A stretch of DNA of 64,000 nucleotides from Halolamina rubra (GCF_000739555.1 NZ_BBJN01000020.1:41808-105807), one strand, 5' to 3'; counted from the stretch's first letter, positions 34,750 to 44,094 are shown. Translations and numbers: made by a program. Notes: generated by a model not told the origin, from the sequence alone.

Positions 34750-35324
34750 GCCGACTCACCTCCGAACCGCGTTTGTGGCGCTGGATCGTGCCGAGCGCCG
34801 TCGACGAGCACGGATCCGAGGCCGTCCATTGCGTCGAGCAACGCCTGCGTGACCTCGCCGAAGGCGAACAGTGCCAGGGCGAAACTCGGGTTCCTGTCTT
34901 CGCCGATGAAAGAGATCCGCCCAGGGCCGACGAGACAGAGTGCGTCGGCGTCCATAACGTGGTCGTGCCACCAGTGGGCGGACGTATCGGCTGGCAGGAC
35001 GCCAACGACGACGTCGACGGCCTCACGAGCTGCCTCGTTCCGCGCTTTCCGCAGCCAGGTCTCCTTCGCACTCCCGTCGCCGGTACTGCTCCACGGCGGG
35101 TTCAGCCAGACGGCCCCGTGCCACGGCTGGCGGCGGCCGTCATCCTGTTTGGTGAACCGCGTCGACGCAATGGGAACCGGCTCGGCACCGCTGGCGGGAT
35201 CCACATCGAAGCCGCCGACGGCACGGGCGAGCGGGCGCCAGATTTTGGGTGGTGTTGCGTACTCGTTGTCCTTGGGGTCCTGCTCGTGACCCTGCAACAC
35301 CTCGCCTGCATCCTGGTCGCTCAT
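34746..35324 (-). CDS. Phage-type DNA N6-adenine methyltransferase
   Basis: 192 residues. WRPLARAVGGFDVDPASG is the SAM-binding start (FDVDPA), and GAVWLNPPWSS holds the catalytic NPPW motif; HWWHDHVMDADALCLVGPGRISF matches the rest of the phage Dam family (PF05869-like). It should methylate adenine in host or element DNA, probably to protect the element from host restriction or to time replication. It is one of eight coupled genes; neighbours are small HTH or zinc proteins, a typical early operon of haloarchaeal proviruses. Confidence 0.88.
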   Translation of the reverse strand: MSDQDAGEVLQGHEQDPKDNEYATPPKIWRPLARAVGGFDVDPASGAEPVPIASTRFTKQDDGRRQPWHGAVWLNPPWSSTGDGSAKETWLRKARNEAAREAVDVVVGVLPADTSAHWWHDHVMDADALCLVGPGRISFIGEDRNPSFALALFAFGEVTQALLDAMDGLGSVLVDGARHDPAPQTRFGGESA

Positions 35325-35863
35325 TCGCCCGCACCTCCCTCAGCCATCGCGGCCAGCTTCTGACTCGCACTGGTGCCCTCCGTTCGGGACGTGACCTCAC
35401 CGTCGGGGCCGCGGAAGACGACGTCGCCCTTCTCGACGGCCTCGAACTTCTCGACGCCGAGTTCGCGAAGTTCGTCTTCGGAGAGACCGGGAAGCTGGCG
35501 CTCGCCGTTGGCTTCGAGTTCGTCGATTCGGTCCTCAAGGTAGCCGATGACCACGTCACGGCCGCCCTCGGGCGTGCGTTCGAGGCGTCGCTCGATCGCT
35601 TTCCACGCGCGGGCGACGGCGATCTCGTCGATGCCGCTGATCCGGTCGCGGATCAGCTCGCCAGGCGCCGAGACATCGGTGTCGCGAACGACGTGCTGAC
35701 TCGCTTCGTTGTACGCGGGCGCGTCGCGCGCCTCCAGGCGAGTGACGCCGTGGCTGAACAGATCCCGATCGAGCCAGCGGGCGGGATCCTCGCCGAGGTC
35801 CGCACGAAGGCCTGGGAACTGCTCGCGACGCCCGGAGCCGGCCGGCTGGTTCTCACTCGGCAT
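35321..35863 (-). CDS. Hypothetical provirus operon protein
   Basis: 180 residues from the ATG at 35863; an upstream extension would run into the small zinc gene and is unlikely. Charged and helical: AWKAIERRLERTPEGGRDVVIGYLEDRIDELEANGE, and an acidic ending (LSEDELRELGVEKFEAVEKGDVVF). A KGDVVFRGPDGEVTSRT strand pair near the C-terminus. No family recognised. Overlaps its neighbours at both ends, which indicates coupled translation with the zinc-finger protein and the methyltransferase. Confidence 0.68.
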   Translation of the reverse strand: MPSENQPAGSGRREQFPGLRADLGEDPARWLDRDLFSHGVTRLEARDAPAYNEASQHVVRDTDVSAPGELIRDRISGIDEIAVARAWKAIERRLERTPEGGRDVVIGYLEDRIDELEANGERQLPGLSEDELRELGVEKFEAVEKGDVVFRGPDGEVTSRTEGTSASQKLAAMAEGGAGE

Positions 35864-35993
35864 CGCGATCACCTCCCAGAGCGCCGGTGACGGCAGCCCC
35901 AAGCCGGCCGAGACACTCCTCGCAGTACGGGCGATTACGCGGAACGCCGTCGGCGCCACAGGGACACTGGGAAGAAAGGAAGATCTCCCTCAC
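35853..35993 (-). CDS. 46-residue zinc-ribbon protein
   Basis: Too short for usual gene callers but well supported. GTG start at 35993 overlaps the previous stop (gtga), and the stop overlaps the next start. SSQCPCGADGVPRNRPYCEECLGRL has two Cys pairs (C-x-C and C-x-x-C) with the spacing of a treble-clef or zinc-ribbon motif. Perhaps a nucleic-acid or protein adaptor for the operon. Same codon usage as neighbours, so a genuine member of the operon. Confidence 0.7.
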   Translation of the reverse strand: MREIFLSSQCPCGADGVPRNRPYCEECLGRLGAAVTGALGGDRDAE

Positions 35994-36280
35994 CGTCCCT
36001 CACCTCCGTCGAGCAGCGCCGTCGGCGCCCACGACAGCCGCGCGCGATAGTTCTCGGGGGCGGCGCCGTGGACCTGCTGGACGACGCCCTGGGCTTCGAG
36101 CCGCTGGAGCACGCCGTAGACGGTCTTTCGGGTCCGACCGAGCTCTCTCGCGAGCCGCGGCGTGGGAACACCGCCATCCAGCAGGTCGGTCTCGCCACGC
36201 TGGTAGAGCCGCCAGAGTGCTTCGAAGACTTCGGGCTCGATGTTCGACGGCCCACGCGGATCGTGTGCCATCGACATCAC
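35990..36280 (-). CDS. Small winged-helix protein, paralogue 1
   Basis: 96 residues from GTG (or ATG three bases downstream). EVFEALWRLYQRGETDLLDGGVPTPRLARELGRTRKTVYGVLQRLEAQGVVQQVHG is a MarR/PadR-like winged helix, followed by a short ending APTALLDGG. It shares the layout (LWRLYQRGETDLLDGGV..R.A.ELG, GVLQRLE.QGV, ENYRAR) with the next gene. Probably a transcription regulator of the element. Confidence 0.75.
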   Translation of the reverse strand: MMSMAHDPRGPSNIEPEVFEALWRLYQRGETDLLDGGVPTPRLARELGRTRKTVYGVLQRLEAQGVVQQVHGAAPENYRARLSWAPTALLDGGEGR

Positions 36281-36576
36281 GCCGACGCACCTCCTTCGAG
36301 CAGCGCGGTGGGAACGAACGACCGACGGGCACGCAGGCTCTCGGGCGCGGCGCCATCGCGCGCGGTGATGACGCCTCGCTGTTCCAGTCGCTGGAGCGCA
36401 CTCCGCGCCGCACTATGACTCGCCTCGAGCTCGTCGGCGATCCGCGCTGAGGCAACGCCGCCGTCGAGGAGATCCGTCTCGCCGCGCCTGTACAGCCGCC
36501 AGCAGACCTCGAACACCGCGGGCTCGATCTCCGAGGATCGGATCCGCTCGCGAGACCGCGCGACTTTCGACATCAC
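36277..36576 (-). CDS. Small winged-helix protein, paralogue 2
   Basis: 99 residues. FEVCWRLYRRGETDLLDGGVASARIADELEASHSAARSALQRLEQRGVITARDG matches the preceding downstream gene closely, and both end in FVPTALLEGG/WAPTALLDGG. Adjacent and coupled by a four-base overlap, so they arose by tandem duplication. Two diverged paralogues could form a heterodimer or recognise two operators. Confidence 0.75.
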   Translation of the reverse strand: MMSKVARSRERIRSSEIEPAVFEVCWRLYRRGETDLLDGGVASARIADELEASHSAARSALQRLEQRGVITARDGAAPESLRARRSFVPTALLEGGASA

Positions 36577-37115
36577 GCCGACTCACCCCCGTAGAGGGCG
36601 GCCAGCGCATCGTCGCTCCACGCGTGCACGCCGAGGCGGTGCTCGACGTCCTGGAGGAACTCGCCGGCGTGCTGGCGGGCGACCTCGGTACTGCTCTGTG
36701 TCTCGAGGCCACGGTCGACGGTACGGTACGCGACGAGCTCGCCTGGGTCGGCCTCCTCGTAGAGTGCGTGGCCGCTCGCGAGCAGCGCGATCGCGACGAA
36801 CTGCTCCTCGAACAGCTGCTCGGGAACCTCCTCGAAGGTGAGGAAGCGTGCCCCGCGCGTCGCGTGCGCGGTCACATCCTCTTCGACGGCCGCCTGTACG
36901 CGCTCGAACAGCTCCGGGTGGTGCGCTCGGTAGCGTGCCAGGTGGTAACCGCAGTAGGCGATGTCGCCGCCGACGGAGTGCCACGGGACGCGGAAGACGG
37001 CGTCCGCGTTACAGGCACCGACTCCACAGGAAACGGAGGGCCCGACAGGCCCGATTTCTGCCTCGAGGAAGGATTGTGCAGCAGCGTTGAACTGCGGGAA
37101 GCGACCGCGGCTCAT
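36573..37115 (-). CDS. First gene of the provirus-like operon, zinc protein
   Basis: 180 residues. Cys/His-rich start VSCGVGACNADAVFRVPW, then YCGYHLARYRAHHPELF, giving a C-x4-C...C-x2-H pattern that probably binds zinc; then a helical part (VTAHATRGARFLTFEEVPEQLFEEQFVAIALLASGH) and an acidic ending with ALAALYGGESA. Not recognised. It is the first gene of an eight-gene operon with nearly every junction overlapping by four bases, and starts 66 bases from the 3' end of tRNA-Thr. Confidence 0.7.
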   Translation of the reverse strand: MSRGRFPQFNAAAQSFLEAEIGPVGPSVSCGVGACNADAVFRVPWHSVGGDIAYCGYHLARYRAHHPELFERVQAAVEEDVTAHATRGARFLTFEEVPEQLFEEQFVAIALLASGHALYEEADPGELVAYRTVDRGLETQSSTEVARQHAGEFLQDVEHRLGVHAWSDDALAALYGGESA

Positions 37116-37181
37116 ACGGCCACCTCCGGGGTAGCTACAGCGCTACCGATTTCTCTAAAGGGCTTTGAACAAGCGGTAGAG

Positions 37182-37254
37182 AGCCGGAGGAGGGATTTGA
37201 ACCCTCGACCTATTCCTTACGAAGGAATCGCTCTGCCAGCTGAGCTACTCCGGC
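37182..37254 (-). tRNA. tRNA-Thr, anticodon CGT
   Basis: 73 nt. The minus strand folds as a complete cloverleaf: acceptor gccggag/ctccggc, D-arm gctc..gagc, anticodon stem attcc/ggaat with loop ttcgtaa (CGT, reads ACG), T-arm gaggg ttcaaat ccctc, discriminator U. There is no CCA encoded. Its 3' end faces the accessory region, the usual position of an attachment site, and the change from GC-rich core DNA to element DNA occurs right after it. Confidence 0.95.
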
Positions 37255-37310
37255 GCGTCCATCCCCACGTACCGGCAACGCGGACATAAGGGTTCCGAAA
37301 CCCGGCGCAG

Positions 37311-38312
37311 TCAGTCGATCCGGTCGAGCCGCGCGTCGAGGCAGACGTTCAGTTCGTGGGGCGCGTACGAGCGCACGACCCGCTCCTCGAGCACCGTCAC
37401 CGCGTACTCGTCGCCGGCCGCCTCTTCGAGCGCCGTCGTCGCCCGCTCGAACGGCGCGTCCTCGTGCTGGATGTCGTAGAGGTGGACCACACACGACTCC
37501 CCCGCGAACGCGACCGCGGCGTCGGCGAACTCCGCCGCGGTGTGCGGGAGGTTCATCACCAGCCGGTCCGCCCAGTCGGCGTACTCCTCGGTCAGCTCGC
37601 GCACGTCGCCGACGTGGGTGGTGATCCGGTCGGCGACGCCGTTGCGCTCGGCGTTCTCCTCGAGGTACGCGATCGCCTCGGAGTTGATGTCGCAGGCCAC
37701 CACTTCCGCGCCCGCGCTCGCCATCGGGATCGCGTACGGCCCCACGCCGGCGAACATGTCCAGGGCGTGCTCGCCGGGCTCGACCTGCTCGACGACGCGG
37801 TTGCGCTCGGTGGCGAGCCGCGGCGAGAAGTACACCTCGTCCACGTCGACGGCGAACTCGTGGCCGTACTCGCGGTGGACCGTCTCCGTGGGCGCCCCGT
37901 CGTCGCCCTCGTCGGCCAGCACCTCCCAGTCCCGGACGCGGGTCTCGCCTTTCACTTTCGAGTCGCGGTTGAGAACGCTCCGGACCGGGATGTCCGACTC
38001 GACGACCGCCTCCGCGATCGCCGCCGCACGGTCGGGGTCGTCCTCGTCGACGAGCACTACGTCGCCGAGTCGCTCGTACGTCGGCTCGTAGCCGAGCAGG
38101 TCCGCGGGCGTGCGCTGGGGCGTCCGCGAGGGCACGTCCCGCCGGGTGACCGACAGGTCCGCCGGCACCGCGTCGGGGTCCGTCACGGGGATGTACAGGT
38201 CGCCGTCGGCGACCTCGATGCCGAACGACTGGTCGATCAGGTCCGCCTCGGCGAGTCGCTGTCGGGTCGCCTCGCCGTCCGCGCGGGCGACGACGACGCA
38301 GGGCCGCTCCAT
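37311..38312 (-). CDS. trm5: tRNA (guanine-37-N1) methyltransferase
   Basis: 333 residues. Archaeal Trm5 layout: N-terminal domain to about 120, RNA-binding RDSKVKGETRVRDWEVLA, then the SAM fold: EVYFSPRLATERNRVVEQV, LDMFAGVGPYAIPMA (SAM motif), ACDINSEAIAYLEEN, and catalytic-site NLPHTAAEF (the N-x-P-x motif). It methylates G37 next to the anticodon to prevent +1 frameshifts. Complete and intact. Located just beside a tRNA gene, with no obvious operon partner. Confidence 0.9.
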   Translation of the reverse strand: MERPCVVVARADGEATRQRLAEADLIDQSFGIEVADGDLYIPVTDPDAVPADLSVTRRDVPSRTPQRTPADLLGYEPTYERLGDVVLVDEDDPDRAAAIAEAVVESDIPVRSVLNRDSKVKGETRVRDWEVLADEGDDGAPTETVHREYGHEFAVDVDEVYFSPRLATERNRVVEQVEPGEHALDMFAGVGPYAIPMASAGAEVVACDINSEAIAYLEENAERNGVADRITTHVGDVRELTEEYADWADRLVMNLPHTAAEFADAAVAFAGESCVVHLYDIQHEDAPFERATTALEEAAGDEYAVTVLEERVVRSYAPHELNVCLDARLDRID

Positions 38313-38352
38313 ACATGGCTTCGGCGGCCGGCGGGAGTAAGGATGACGGAAC

Positions 38353-39639
38353 TCAGGCGAGGGCGGCCAGCAGCTCCGGCGTCGACGCCGCGACGCCGGC
38401 CTCGCCGACCCGGAGCCGGCGGTACGCCTCCGCAGCCGCCTCGTCGCGCGTCCGCTCGTTCGTCGGGCGCTCCTCGATGCAGTACGCCGGCGTCCCGCTC
38501 TCGGCGACCGCCGACAGCACCGGCGCCAGCCCCGCGGTGAGCTCCACGTCGGCGACGACGACCGCGTCGGCGCGCTCGACCAGCACCCCCAGGCGCTCCA
38601 GCGCCGCGTCGTCGACGCCCTCGAGCGCGCCGACCTCGAGCGTCTCCAACCCCAGCGCGTCGGCGACCGCGGCGTCGCTGTCGCCGGCCGAGAGAGGGCC
38701 GACCGTCGCTTCCACGCCGGCGCGGTCGAGCCGGGTCAGCAGCGAGCCCGCACGCCCACCGCCGGCGACGACGTGGACGCGGTCGACCGGCGGGATCTCC
38801 GGCTCGGCGTCGGGGTCCAAGTCCGCCAGCGCGGTCACGCGCGGGCGCTCGGTGACGGGGTCCGGCGTCACGACCGCGTCCACGTCGAACGCGTCGCCGA
38901 CGGTCGCGCCGGTGAGCACCGACTCGGGCGCCCCGTCGGCGACGATCCCGCCGTCGGCGACGACGACGATCCGGTCGCAGTACCGCGCCGCGGTGTCGAG
39001 GTCGTGGATCGCCGCGATCGCGGTCCGGCCCTCCTCGACCAGCTCCGCGACCGTCTCGAACGTCCGGAGTCGGTGGTTGGGGTCGAGGCTGGCGGTCGGC
39101 TCGTCGAGGAGCAGCAGCGGCGTCTCCTGGGCCAGTGCGCGGGCCAGCAGCACCCGCGAGCGCTCGCCCCCGGAGATCTCGGTCACGGGCCGGTCCGCGA
39201 ACTCGGCGACCTCGGTCCGCTCCATCGCCCGTTCGACGGTCGCGTGGTCGTCGTCGCCCATCGCGCCGAACCGCGGCACGTGCGGCGTCCGGCCCATCTC
39301 GACGATCTCCCGGACCGCGAAGGAGAAGGCGATCGAGGTGTCCTGTGGCACCGTCGCCACCCGGCGGCCGAGCGCCTTCGCCGAGAGGTCGGCGACCGGG
39401 TCGCCCGCGACGCGGACCACCCCGCTGTCTGGGGCGAGCGTCCCGCGAGCCGTGCGCAGAAGCGTCGTCTTCCCCGCGCCGTTGGGGCCGACGAGGCCGA
39501 CGAGCTCGCCGCGACCCACGTCGAGGCTCACGCCGTCGAGCACCTCGGTCGCACCGAGGCTGACCGAGAGCTCGTCGATGGAGAGCACTGGGCCGGCGTC
39601 CGCGGTCGATCCCGCCGTGGCGGTGGTGTCGTCGGTCAT
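38353..39639 (-). CDS. btuD: Cobalamin ABC transporter ATP-binding protein
   Basis: 428 residues. The start at 39639 overlaps the permease stop by four bases and is preferred; the long upstream open frame is only a shadow. ATPase core: [11 protein letters not shown] (Walker A), [12 protein letters not shown] (Q-loop), [14 protein letters not shown] (signature), [14 protein letters not shown] (Walker B). After residue 260, a C-terminal domain of about 165 residues found in haloarchaeal BtuD ([36 protein letters not shown]), possibly a Rossmann-like regulatory domain. Drives B12/cobamide uptake with BtuC and BtuF. Confidence 0.9.
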   Translation of the reverse strand: MTDDTTATAGSTADAGPVLSIDELSVSLGATEVLDGVSLDVGRGELVGLVGPNGAGKTTLLRTARGTLAPDSGVVRVAGDPVADLSAKALGRRVATVPQDTSIAFSFAVREIVEMGRTPHVPRFGAMGDDDHATVERAMERTEVAEFADRPVTEISGGERSRVLLARALAQETPLLLLDEPTASLDPNHRLRTFETVAELVEEGRTAIAAIHDLDTAARYCDRIVVVADGGIVADGAPESVLTGATVGDAFDVDAVVTPDPVTERPRVTALADLDPDAEPEIPPVDRVHVVAGGGRAGSLLTRLDRAGVEATVGPLSAGDSDAAVADALGLETLEVGALEGVDDAALERLGVLVERADAVVVADVELTAGLAPVLSAVAESGTPAYCIEERPTNERTRDEAAAEAYRRLRVGEAGVAASTPELLAALA

Positions 39640-40709
39640 AGCTCGTGGACCCTCCGTTTGCGCAGCAGGAACAGGAAGAACGGTGCGCCGACCGCGGCCG
39701 TCACGATGCCGACCGGGAGCTCCTGGGGCGCGCTCCGGGCGGCCGTGTCCGCGGCGACGAGAAAGGCCGACCCCGTGATCGCCGCCGTGGGGAGCAGGAT
39801 CCGGTGGTCCGGGCCGACGACGAGGCGCATCACGTGGGGGACGATCAGGCCGACGAAGCCGATGACGCCGGAGACGGCGACGCCGGCGCCGGTGACGACC
39901 GCCGACACCGCGAGCAGCAGGCGCTTCGTGCGCTCGACCTCGATCCCGAGGCCGGCGGCCTCCTCCTCCCCCAGCAGCAGGACGTTCAGGTCCCGCGCGT
40001 ACGCGAGCAGGACGACGAAACAGCCGAGGACGAACAGCGGCAGCACTGGGACACCGGCCACGGGGACGAAGTCCGCCCACCCGGCGTTGTCGAGGTGGCC
40101 CATCAGCCAGTAGACGACGCGGCGCATGCTCTCGCCCGACTGCAGCAGGAGGAACGAGGTGACGGCGCCGAGGAACGTCTGCACCGCGACCCCGGCGAGC
40201 AGCAGCGTCGCCACCGGCGTCCGACCGTTCTCGGTCGCGATCGCGTAGACGCCGAAGGCGGTGAGCAGCGCGCCGGCGAACGCGGCGGGCTCCAGCCCCA
40301 GCCCGAACGGGATCGACGCCGGGACGACGATCGACGCGACGGCGCCGACCGCCGCGCCCGAGGAGACGCCGATGATCGAGGGGTCGGCCATCGGGTTGCG
40401 GAAGAACCCCTGCATCACCGTGCCCGCGGCGCCGAGGGCGAAGCCGACCAGCGCGCCCAGCAGGATCCGCGGGAGCCGGACCCGCATCACGATCGCGCGG
40501 TGGGAGCTCCGCAACGAGAACTCGAAGGGGTGGTACCAGACGACCTCACCCCCGGAGATGGTCGGCAGCGCGATCGCCCCGAGGACGGCCTTCAGCGCCG
40601 TCTCGGCGGGCACCGGAACCGGGCCGATCCCCGCGCTGACGACGACGACGCCGGCGAGCGCGACGGCTAAGCCCGCCGACCAGCCGGTGGCGCGCCTCGC
40701 GACGCTCAT
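39636..40709 (-). CDS. btuC: Cobalamin ABC transporter permease
   Basis: 357 residues, FecCD family with about ten helices. Family motifs: [45 protein letters not shown] (key G-x-x-M-Q-G-x-x-R-N-P-x-A-D-P), [11 protein letters not shown], and [23 protein letters not shown]. Imports vitamin B12 or related corrinoid after delivery by BtuF. Divergent from btuF, sharing a short promoter region with it, and coupled with btuD downstream. Confidence 0.9.
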   Translation of the reverse strand: MSVARRATGWSAGLAVALAGVVVVSAGIGPVPVPAETALKAVLGAIALPTISGGEVVWYHPFEFSLRSSHRAIVMRVRLPRILLGALVGFALGAAGTVMQGFFRNPMADPSIIGVSSGAAVGAVASIVVPASIPFGLGLEPAAFAGALLTAFGVYAIATENGRTPVATLLLAGVAVQTFLGAVTSFLLLQSGESMRRVVYWLMGHLDNAGWADFVPVAGVPVLPLFVLGCFVVLLAYARDLNVLLLGEEEAAGLGIEVERTKRLLLAVSAVVTGAGVAVSGVIGFVGLIVPHVMRLVVGPDHRILLPTAAITGSAFLVAADTAARSAPQELPVGIVTAAVGAPFFLFLLRKRRVHEL

Positions 40710-40769
40710 GTACTCAAACCTGAGTTGCGTTAGACAAATACTTGTTGCACTAGCCGCGAGGTGGAGGCG

Positions 40770-41915
40770 ATGCGAACGCGAACGACGCTACTGATCGTAC
40801 TGTGTACGCTTCTCGCGGCCGTCGCGCCGGCCGGCGCGGTCGGCGCGCCCGACGCGTCGACGCCGAGCGTCGACGCCGACGCGGCGGTCCAGCAGGAAGT
40901 GCCCGACTGCTCGTTCCCCGTCACGTCGACCGACGCCACCGGCACCGAGGTGACCGTCGAGGAGAAGCCCGAGACGGTGACGACCCTCGGCGCTAGCGCG
41001 GCCCAGACGATGTGGGAGATCGGCGGCAAGGAGCAGGTCGTCGGGCTCAGCAGTAACGCCCACTACCTCGCCGACGCCGAGAGCCGAACGAACGTCTCCG
41101 CCAGCGGCTTCGGCTACAGCACGGAAGCTGTCGTCGGCACCGAGGCGGACCTAGTGCTCGCGGCCAACATCGTGCCGGAGGAGACCGTCACCGCGCTGCG
41201 GGACGCCGGCATGACGGTGTACCAGTTCGAGGCCGCGACCTCGATCGAGGACGTGGCGAACAAGACGACGATGATCGGCAAGCTCACCGGGAACTGCGAG
41301 GGCGCCGCCGAGGCGAACGCGTGGATGAACGCGAACGTCGTGACCGCACAGGAAGTCACGGCCGACACGGAGTCGCCCGAGCTGCTGGTCCCCCTCAGCG
41401 GCGGCTCGCTGGTCGGCGGCGGGACGTTCATCAACGCGATGGTCGAGGCCGCCGGCGGCACGAACCTCGCCGTCGAGGCGTTCAACAGCTCCTACCCCTA
41501 CCAGGTGTCCGACGAGACGATCCTCGAACTGAACCCCGAGATGCTGGTGCTGCAGGAGGGGCTCGAGGGCCTGATCACGCAGGAGCCGTACGCGTCGACG
41601 ACCGCCGGCCAGAACAACGCCAGCGTGGTCGTCGACCCGAACTACCTGAGCCAGCCCGCGCCGCGCTCGGTGGTGTACTCCACGCGGAACCTGACCGAAG
41701 GGTTCCACCCCGACGCGGCCGCGAGCGCGGAGTGGACCGCCAAGTCCGAGGTGAGCGTCGGGACGGAGACGGCGACCGCGACCCCGACCGAGGCCGTGAC
41801 CGAGTCGACGCCGACGCCCGAGCAGCCGACGACGACTGAAGGCCCCGGCTTCGGCGGCGTCGCCGCCGTCGCCGCCCTCAGCGCGGGTGCGGCGCTGCTC
41901 GCACGACGCGACTGA
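40770..41915 (+). CDS. btuF: Cobalamin-binding lipoprotein-like protein with PGF-CTERM anchor
   Basis: 381 residues from the ATG at 40770 (GTG three codons upstream also possible). Sec signal peptide (residues about 3-25), then a periplasmic-binding-protein fold: [64 protein letters not shown] Thr/Pro/Glu linker precedes a C-terminal PGF-CTERM sorting signal ([24 protein letters not shown]), processed by archaeosortase. Binds cobalamin outside the cell and delivers to BtuCD. Confidence 0.9.
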   Translation: MRTRTTLLIVLCTLLAAVAPAGAVGAPDASTPSVDADAAVQQEVPDCSFPVTSTDATGTEVTVEEKPETVTTLGASAAQTMWEIGGKEQVVGLSSNAHYLADAESRTNVSASGFGYSTEAVVGTEADLVLAANIVPEETVTALRDAGMTVYQFEAATSIEDVANKTTMIGKLTGNCEGAAEANAWMNANVVTAQEVTADTESPELLVPLSGGSLVGGGTFINAMVEAAGGTNLAVEAFNSSYPYQVSDETILELNPEMLVLQEGLEGLITQEPYASTTAGQNNASVVVDPNYLSQPAPRSVVYSTRNLTEGFHPDAAASAEWTAKSEVSVGTETATATPTEAVTESTPTPEQPTTTEGPGFGGVAAVAALSAGAALLARRD

Positions 41916-41959
41916 GCGGCACCAAAACCGCTTTCCGCGACCACGGCTTCTTCTCTCGC

Positions 41960-42238
41960 ATGATCGAGAACGTCGTCTACCCCGCGTACATCGACGCGGC
42001 GTACAGCCGTTCGGAGGGCCGGCGGGTGCCGATCGACGAGGCGGTCGAGGAGCCCACGGTCGACGAGATCGCCAAGGCGGTCCAGCAGGTGGGGTACGAC
42101 GCCGTCGTCGAACGCGACAAGAGCTACTCCCGGGAGTACGAACAGCGCGGCCGCGTGCTCGTCCAGGGGGCCGACGACGCCAGCAAGAACGACCTCGTGC
42201 AGGCGATCGCGGCGTACGTCGCGATCCTCCGGGACTGA
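41960..42238 (+). CDS. srp19: Signal recognition particle 19 kDa protein
   Basis: 92 residues: [53 protein letters not shown], with the basic RNA-binding loop SEGRRVP. It binds the 7S RNA tetraloops and promotes SRP54 binding. The stop overlaps the next start (tgatg), so it is coupled with gar1. Confidence 0.92.
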   Translation: MIENVVYPAYIDAAYSRSEGRRVPIDEAVEEPTVDEIAKAVQQVGYDAVVERDKSYSREYEQRGRVLVQGADDASKNDLVQAIAAYVAILRD

Positions 42239-42465
42239 TGGAGCGGGTCGGCACGGTCTCCCGGACCGCACAGGGGCTTGCGATCGTTCGCTGTCCCGGT
42301 AGCGACCACCCCCGGATCGGCCAGACGGTCGTCGACGAGAGCCTCGACACGGTCGGGCGCGTCGTCGACGTGTTCGGGCCCGTCTCACAGCCGTACGTCG
42401 CGGTGTCGCCGGCGGACCGGGACGGGCTCACGGCGCTGGTGGGACAGAAGCTGTACGCCCGGTAG
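42238..42465 (+). CDS. gar1: H/ACA RNP protein Gar1
   Basis: 75 residues with start overlapping the srp19 stop. GTVSRTAQGLAIVRC, PRIGQTVVDESLDTVGRVVDVFGPVSQPYVAVSP is the Gar1 beta-barrel (V-x-D-x-F-G-P-V-x-x-P-Y). Component of the H/ACA guide-RNA pseudouridylase complex with Cbf5, Nop10 and L7Ae, required for turnover of rRNA pseudouridylation. The srp19-gar1 pairing is common in haloarchaea. Confidence 0.92.
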   Translation: MERVGTVSRTAQGLAIVRCPGSDHPRIGQTVVDESLDTVGRVVDVFGPVSQPYVAVSPADRDGLTALVGQKLYAR

Positions 42466-42513
42466 CGTCGCGCGACCACAACGGCCAAACCTCCCGCGGG
42501 AGAACGGCCGGCA

Positions 42514-43494
42514 ATGACCTCCCGTGCGTTCCGCGGCACCGCGTTCGCGGCGCTCGTCTTCCTGCTCGTCCAGCTCGGCGCGCTGGCGCTGGTCCCCTCC
42601 TTCGAGGCCAGCGGCTACCAGCAGTTCGAGAACCCCCAGAACCCCACGAACAGCCTGATCTACGTCGTCCTGATCCTCGTGATGACGGCGCTGATGCTCG
42701 CCGCGTTCCGGTACGATTTCGACTGGGTGGTGCGGGCGTTCGTCGTGTTCACGAGCGGCCTGCTCGCGTGGTACGTCCTCGGCGTGTTCCTCCCCGACAT
42801 CGCGGCGATCCCGCTGTCGGCGCTGATCGCCGTCGCGCTCTGGGTGTACCCCGAGTGGTACGTCATCGACGCCGCCGGGGTGGTGATGGGCGCCGGCGCC
42901 GCCGGCCTGTTCGGCATCAGCTTCGGCGTCCTGCCGGCGATCCTCCTACTCGCCGTGCTGGCGGTGTACGACGCGATCTCGGTCTACGGCACCGAGCACA
43001 TGCTCGACCTCGCGGAGGGCGTGATGGATCTCCGCGTCCCGGTGGTACTGGTGATCCCGCTGACGCTGGGGTTCTCGATCCTGCCGGACGAGGACGCGGA
43101 AGAGGAGAGCGATGCGGGGGACGACGACGCCGAGGGCAGTAGCGATGGATCGGTCTCCGAGGAGGCCGCGGTCGAGGGCGAGGGGCCCGACGTGGCCGAC
43201 CGCGACGCGTTCTTCATCGGCCTCGGCGACGCGGTGATGCCGACGGTGCTCGTCGCCAGCGCCGCCCACTTCTCGCCGGCGGCGCCGATCGATCTCGGCG
43301 TCGACCTCGCGGTGAACCTCCCCGCGCTGGCGGCGATGGTCGGCACGTTCCTCGGGCTGTTCGTCCTGCTACGGATGGTGTTCGCGGGACGCGCCCACGC
43401 CGGGCTGCCGCTGCTCAACGGCGGCGCGATCGGCGGCTACCTCGCGGGGTCGGTCGCCGCCGGCGTCCCGATCCTGACGGCTCTGGGGCTGTAG
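42514..43494 (+). CDS. Presenilin-family intramembrane aspartyl protease
   Basis: 326 residues, about nine hydrophobic segments. The first catalytic Asp is in VYDAISVYGTEHM (the YD motif), the second in FIGLGDAVMPT (the GxGD motif); the C-terminal GLPLLNGGA occupies the position of the PAL motif and deviates from PALP. An acidic Asp/Glu/Ser-rich loop lies between helices 6 and 7 (about residues 190-228). Archaeal presenilin/SPP homologue (A22 family); cleaves transmembrane peptides within the membrane. Natural substrate unknown. Runs after gar1, possibly in the same unit. Confidence 0.85.
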   Translation: MTSRAFRGTAFAALVFLLVQLGALALVPSFEASGYQQFENPQNPTNSLIYVVLILVMTALMLAAFRYDFDWVVRAFVVFTSGLLAWYVLGVFLPDIAAIPLSALIAVALWVYPEWYVIDAAGVVMGAGAAGLFGISFGVLPAILLLAVLAVYDAISVYGTEHMLDLAEGVMDLRVPVVLVIPLTLGFSILPDEDAEEESDAGDDDAEGSSDGSVSEEAAVEGEGPDVADRDAFFIGLGDAVMPTVLVASAAHFSPAAPIDLGVDLAVNLPALAAMVGTFLGLFVLLRMVFAGRAHAGLPLLNGGAIGGYLAGSVAAGVPILTALGL

Positions 43495-43506
43495 ACCCGA
43501 AAACGG

Positions 43507-43992
43507 CTACTCCGCGGCGTCAACGTACTCGTCGACGCCCTCCCGGACCATCACCGCCATCCCCGTCCCGAAATCCCGCATCCCCTCGGCGGCGAGCTCC
43601 GCGCGGCCGACGCCCAGCAGCTCGCCGTCCTCGTGGACCACAAGCACCTCGTCGCCCGGCCGGATCTCCGGCCCGCAGTCGTCGACGAACTTCGCGAACG
43701 TGTTCTCGCCCTCGCGGACGAACGGTTCGGACTCGTCGCCGACGTAGACGCGGTAGGCGGGCGCGTCGAGGCGGTCGTGGAGGCGGCGCCCGCCCGCGAA
43801 GCCGAGCGTGAAGCGGCCGTCGGTGCCCATCGACGCCAGCCGGCCGTCGGGGGCGTGGATCTGGCTGGGGCGGCCGCCGGTGGAGTAGTCGATCTCGAGG
43901 TGGGCCTCCGCGGGGAACAGCGCGTCGCCGGCGCCGCGGCCGAACTGGTAGTCGGCCGTGGTCCGCAGGTCCGCACGCGAGGTCTTGGCCAT
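43507..43992 (-). CDS. PUA-domain protein (tRNA/rRNA-binding)
   Basis: 161 residues. C-terminal PUA domain: FVDDCGPEIRPGDEVLVVHEDGELLGVGRAELAAEGMRDF (key G-D-E-V-x-V, L-G-V-G-R-A). N-terminal region LRTTADYQFGRGAGDALFP resembles the C-terminal domains that precede PUA in archaeal TGT/ArcS proteins, but no catalytic domain is present. Probably an RNA-binding protein acting in tRNA or rRNA modification. Confidence 0.8.
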   Translation of the reverse strand: MAKTSRADLRTTADYQFGRGAGDALFPAEAHLEIDYSTGGRPSQIHAPDGRLASMGTDGRFTLGFAGGRRLHDRLDAPAYRVYVGDESEPFVREGENTFAKFVDDCGPEIRPGDEVLVVHEDGELLGVGRAELAAEGMRDFGTGMAVMVREGVDEYVDAAE

Positions 43993-44094
43993 GCCCGAAC
44001 GGGTGGACGCGCCGGGGAAAAGCGTCTCGAAGCCCGGGGGCGGCTACACAGAGCCACGGCGTGGGCTCCGGTGCCGCGAGACGGAGCTCGCGGC

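Noticed and set aside
38353..40080. N-terminal extension of btuD
   Set aside because: Upstream of ATG 39639 the frame is Arg/Pro/Gly-rich nonsense inside btuC; the four-base overlap defines the true start.
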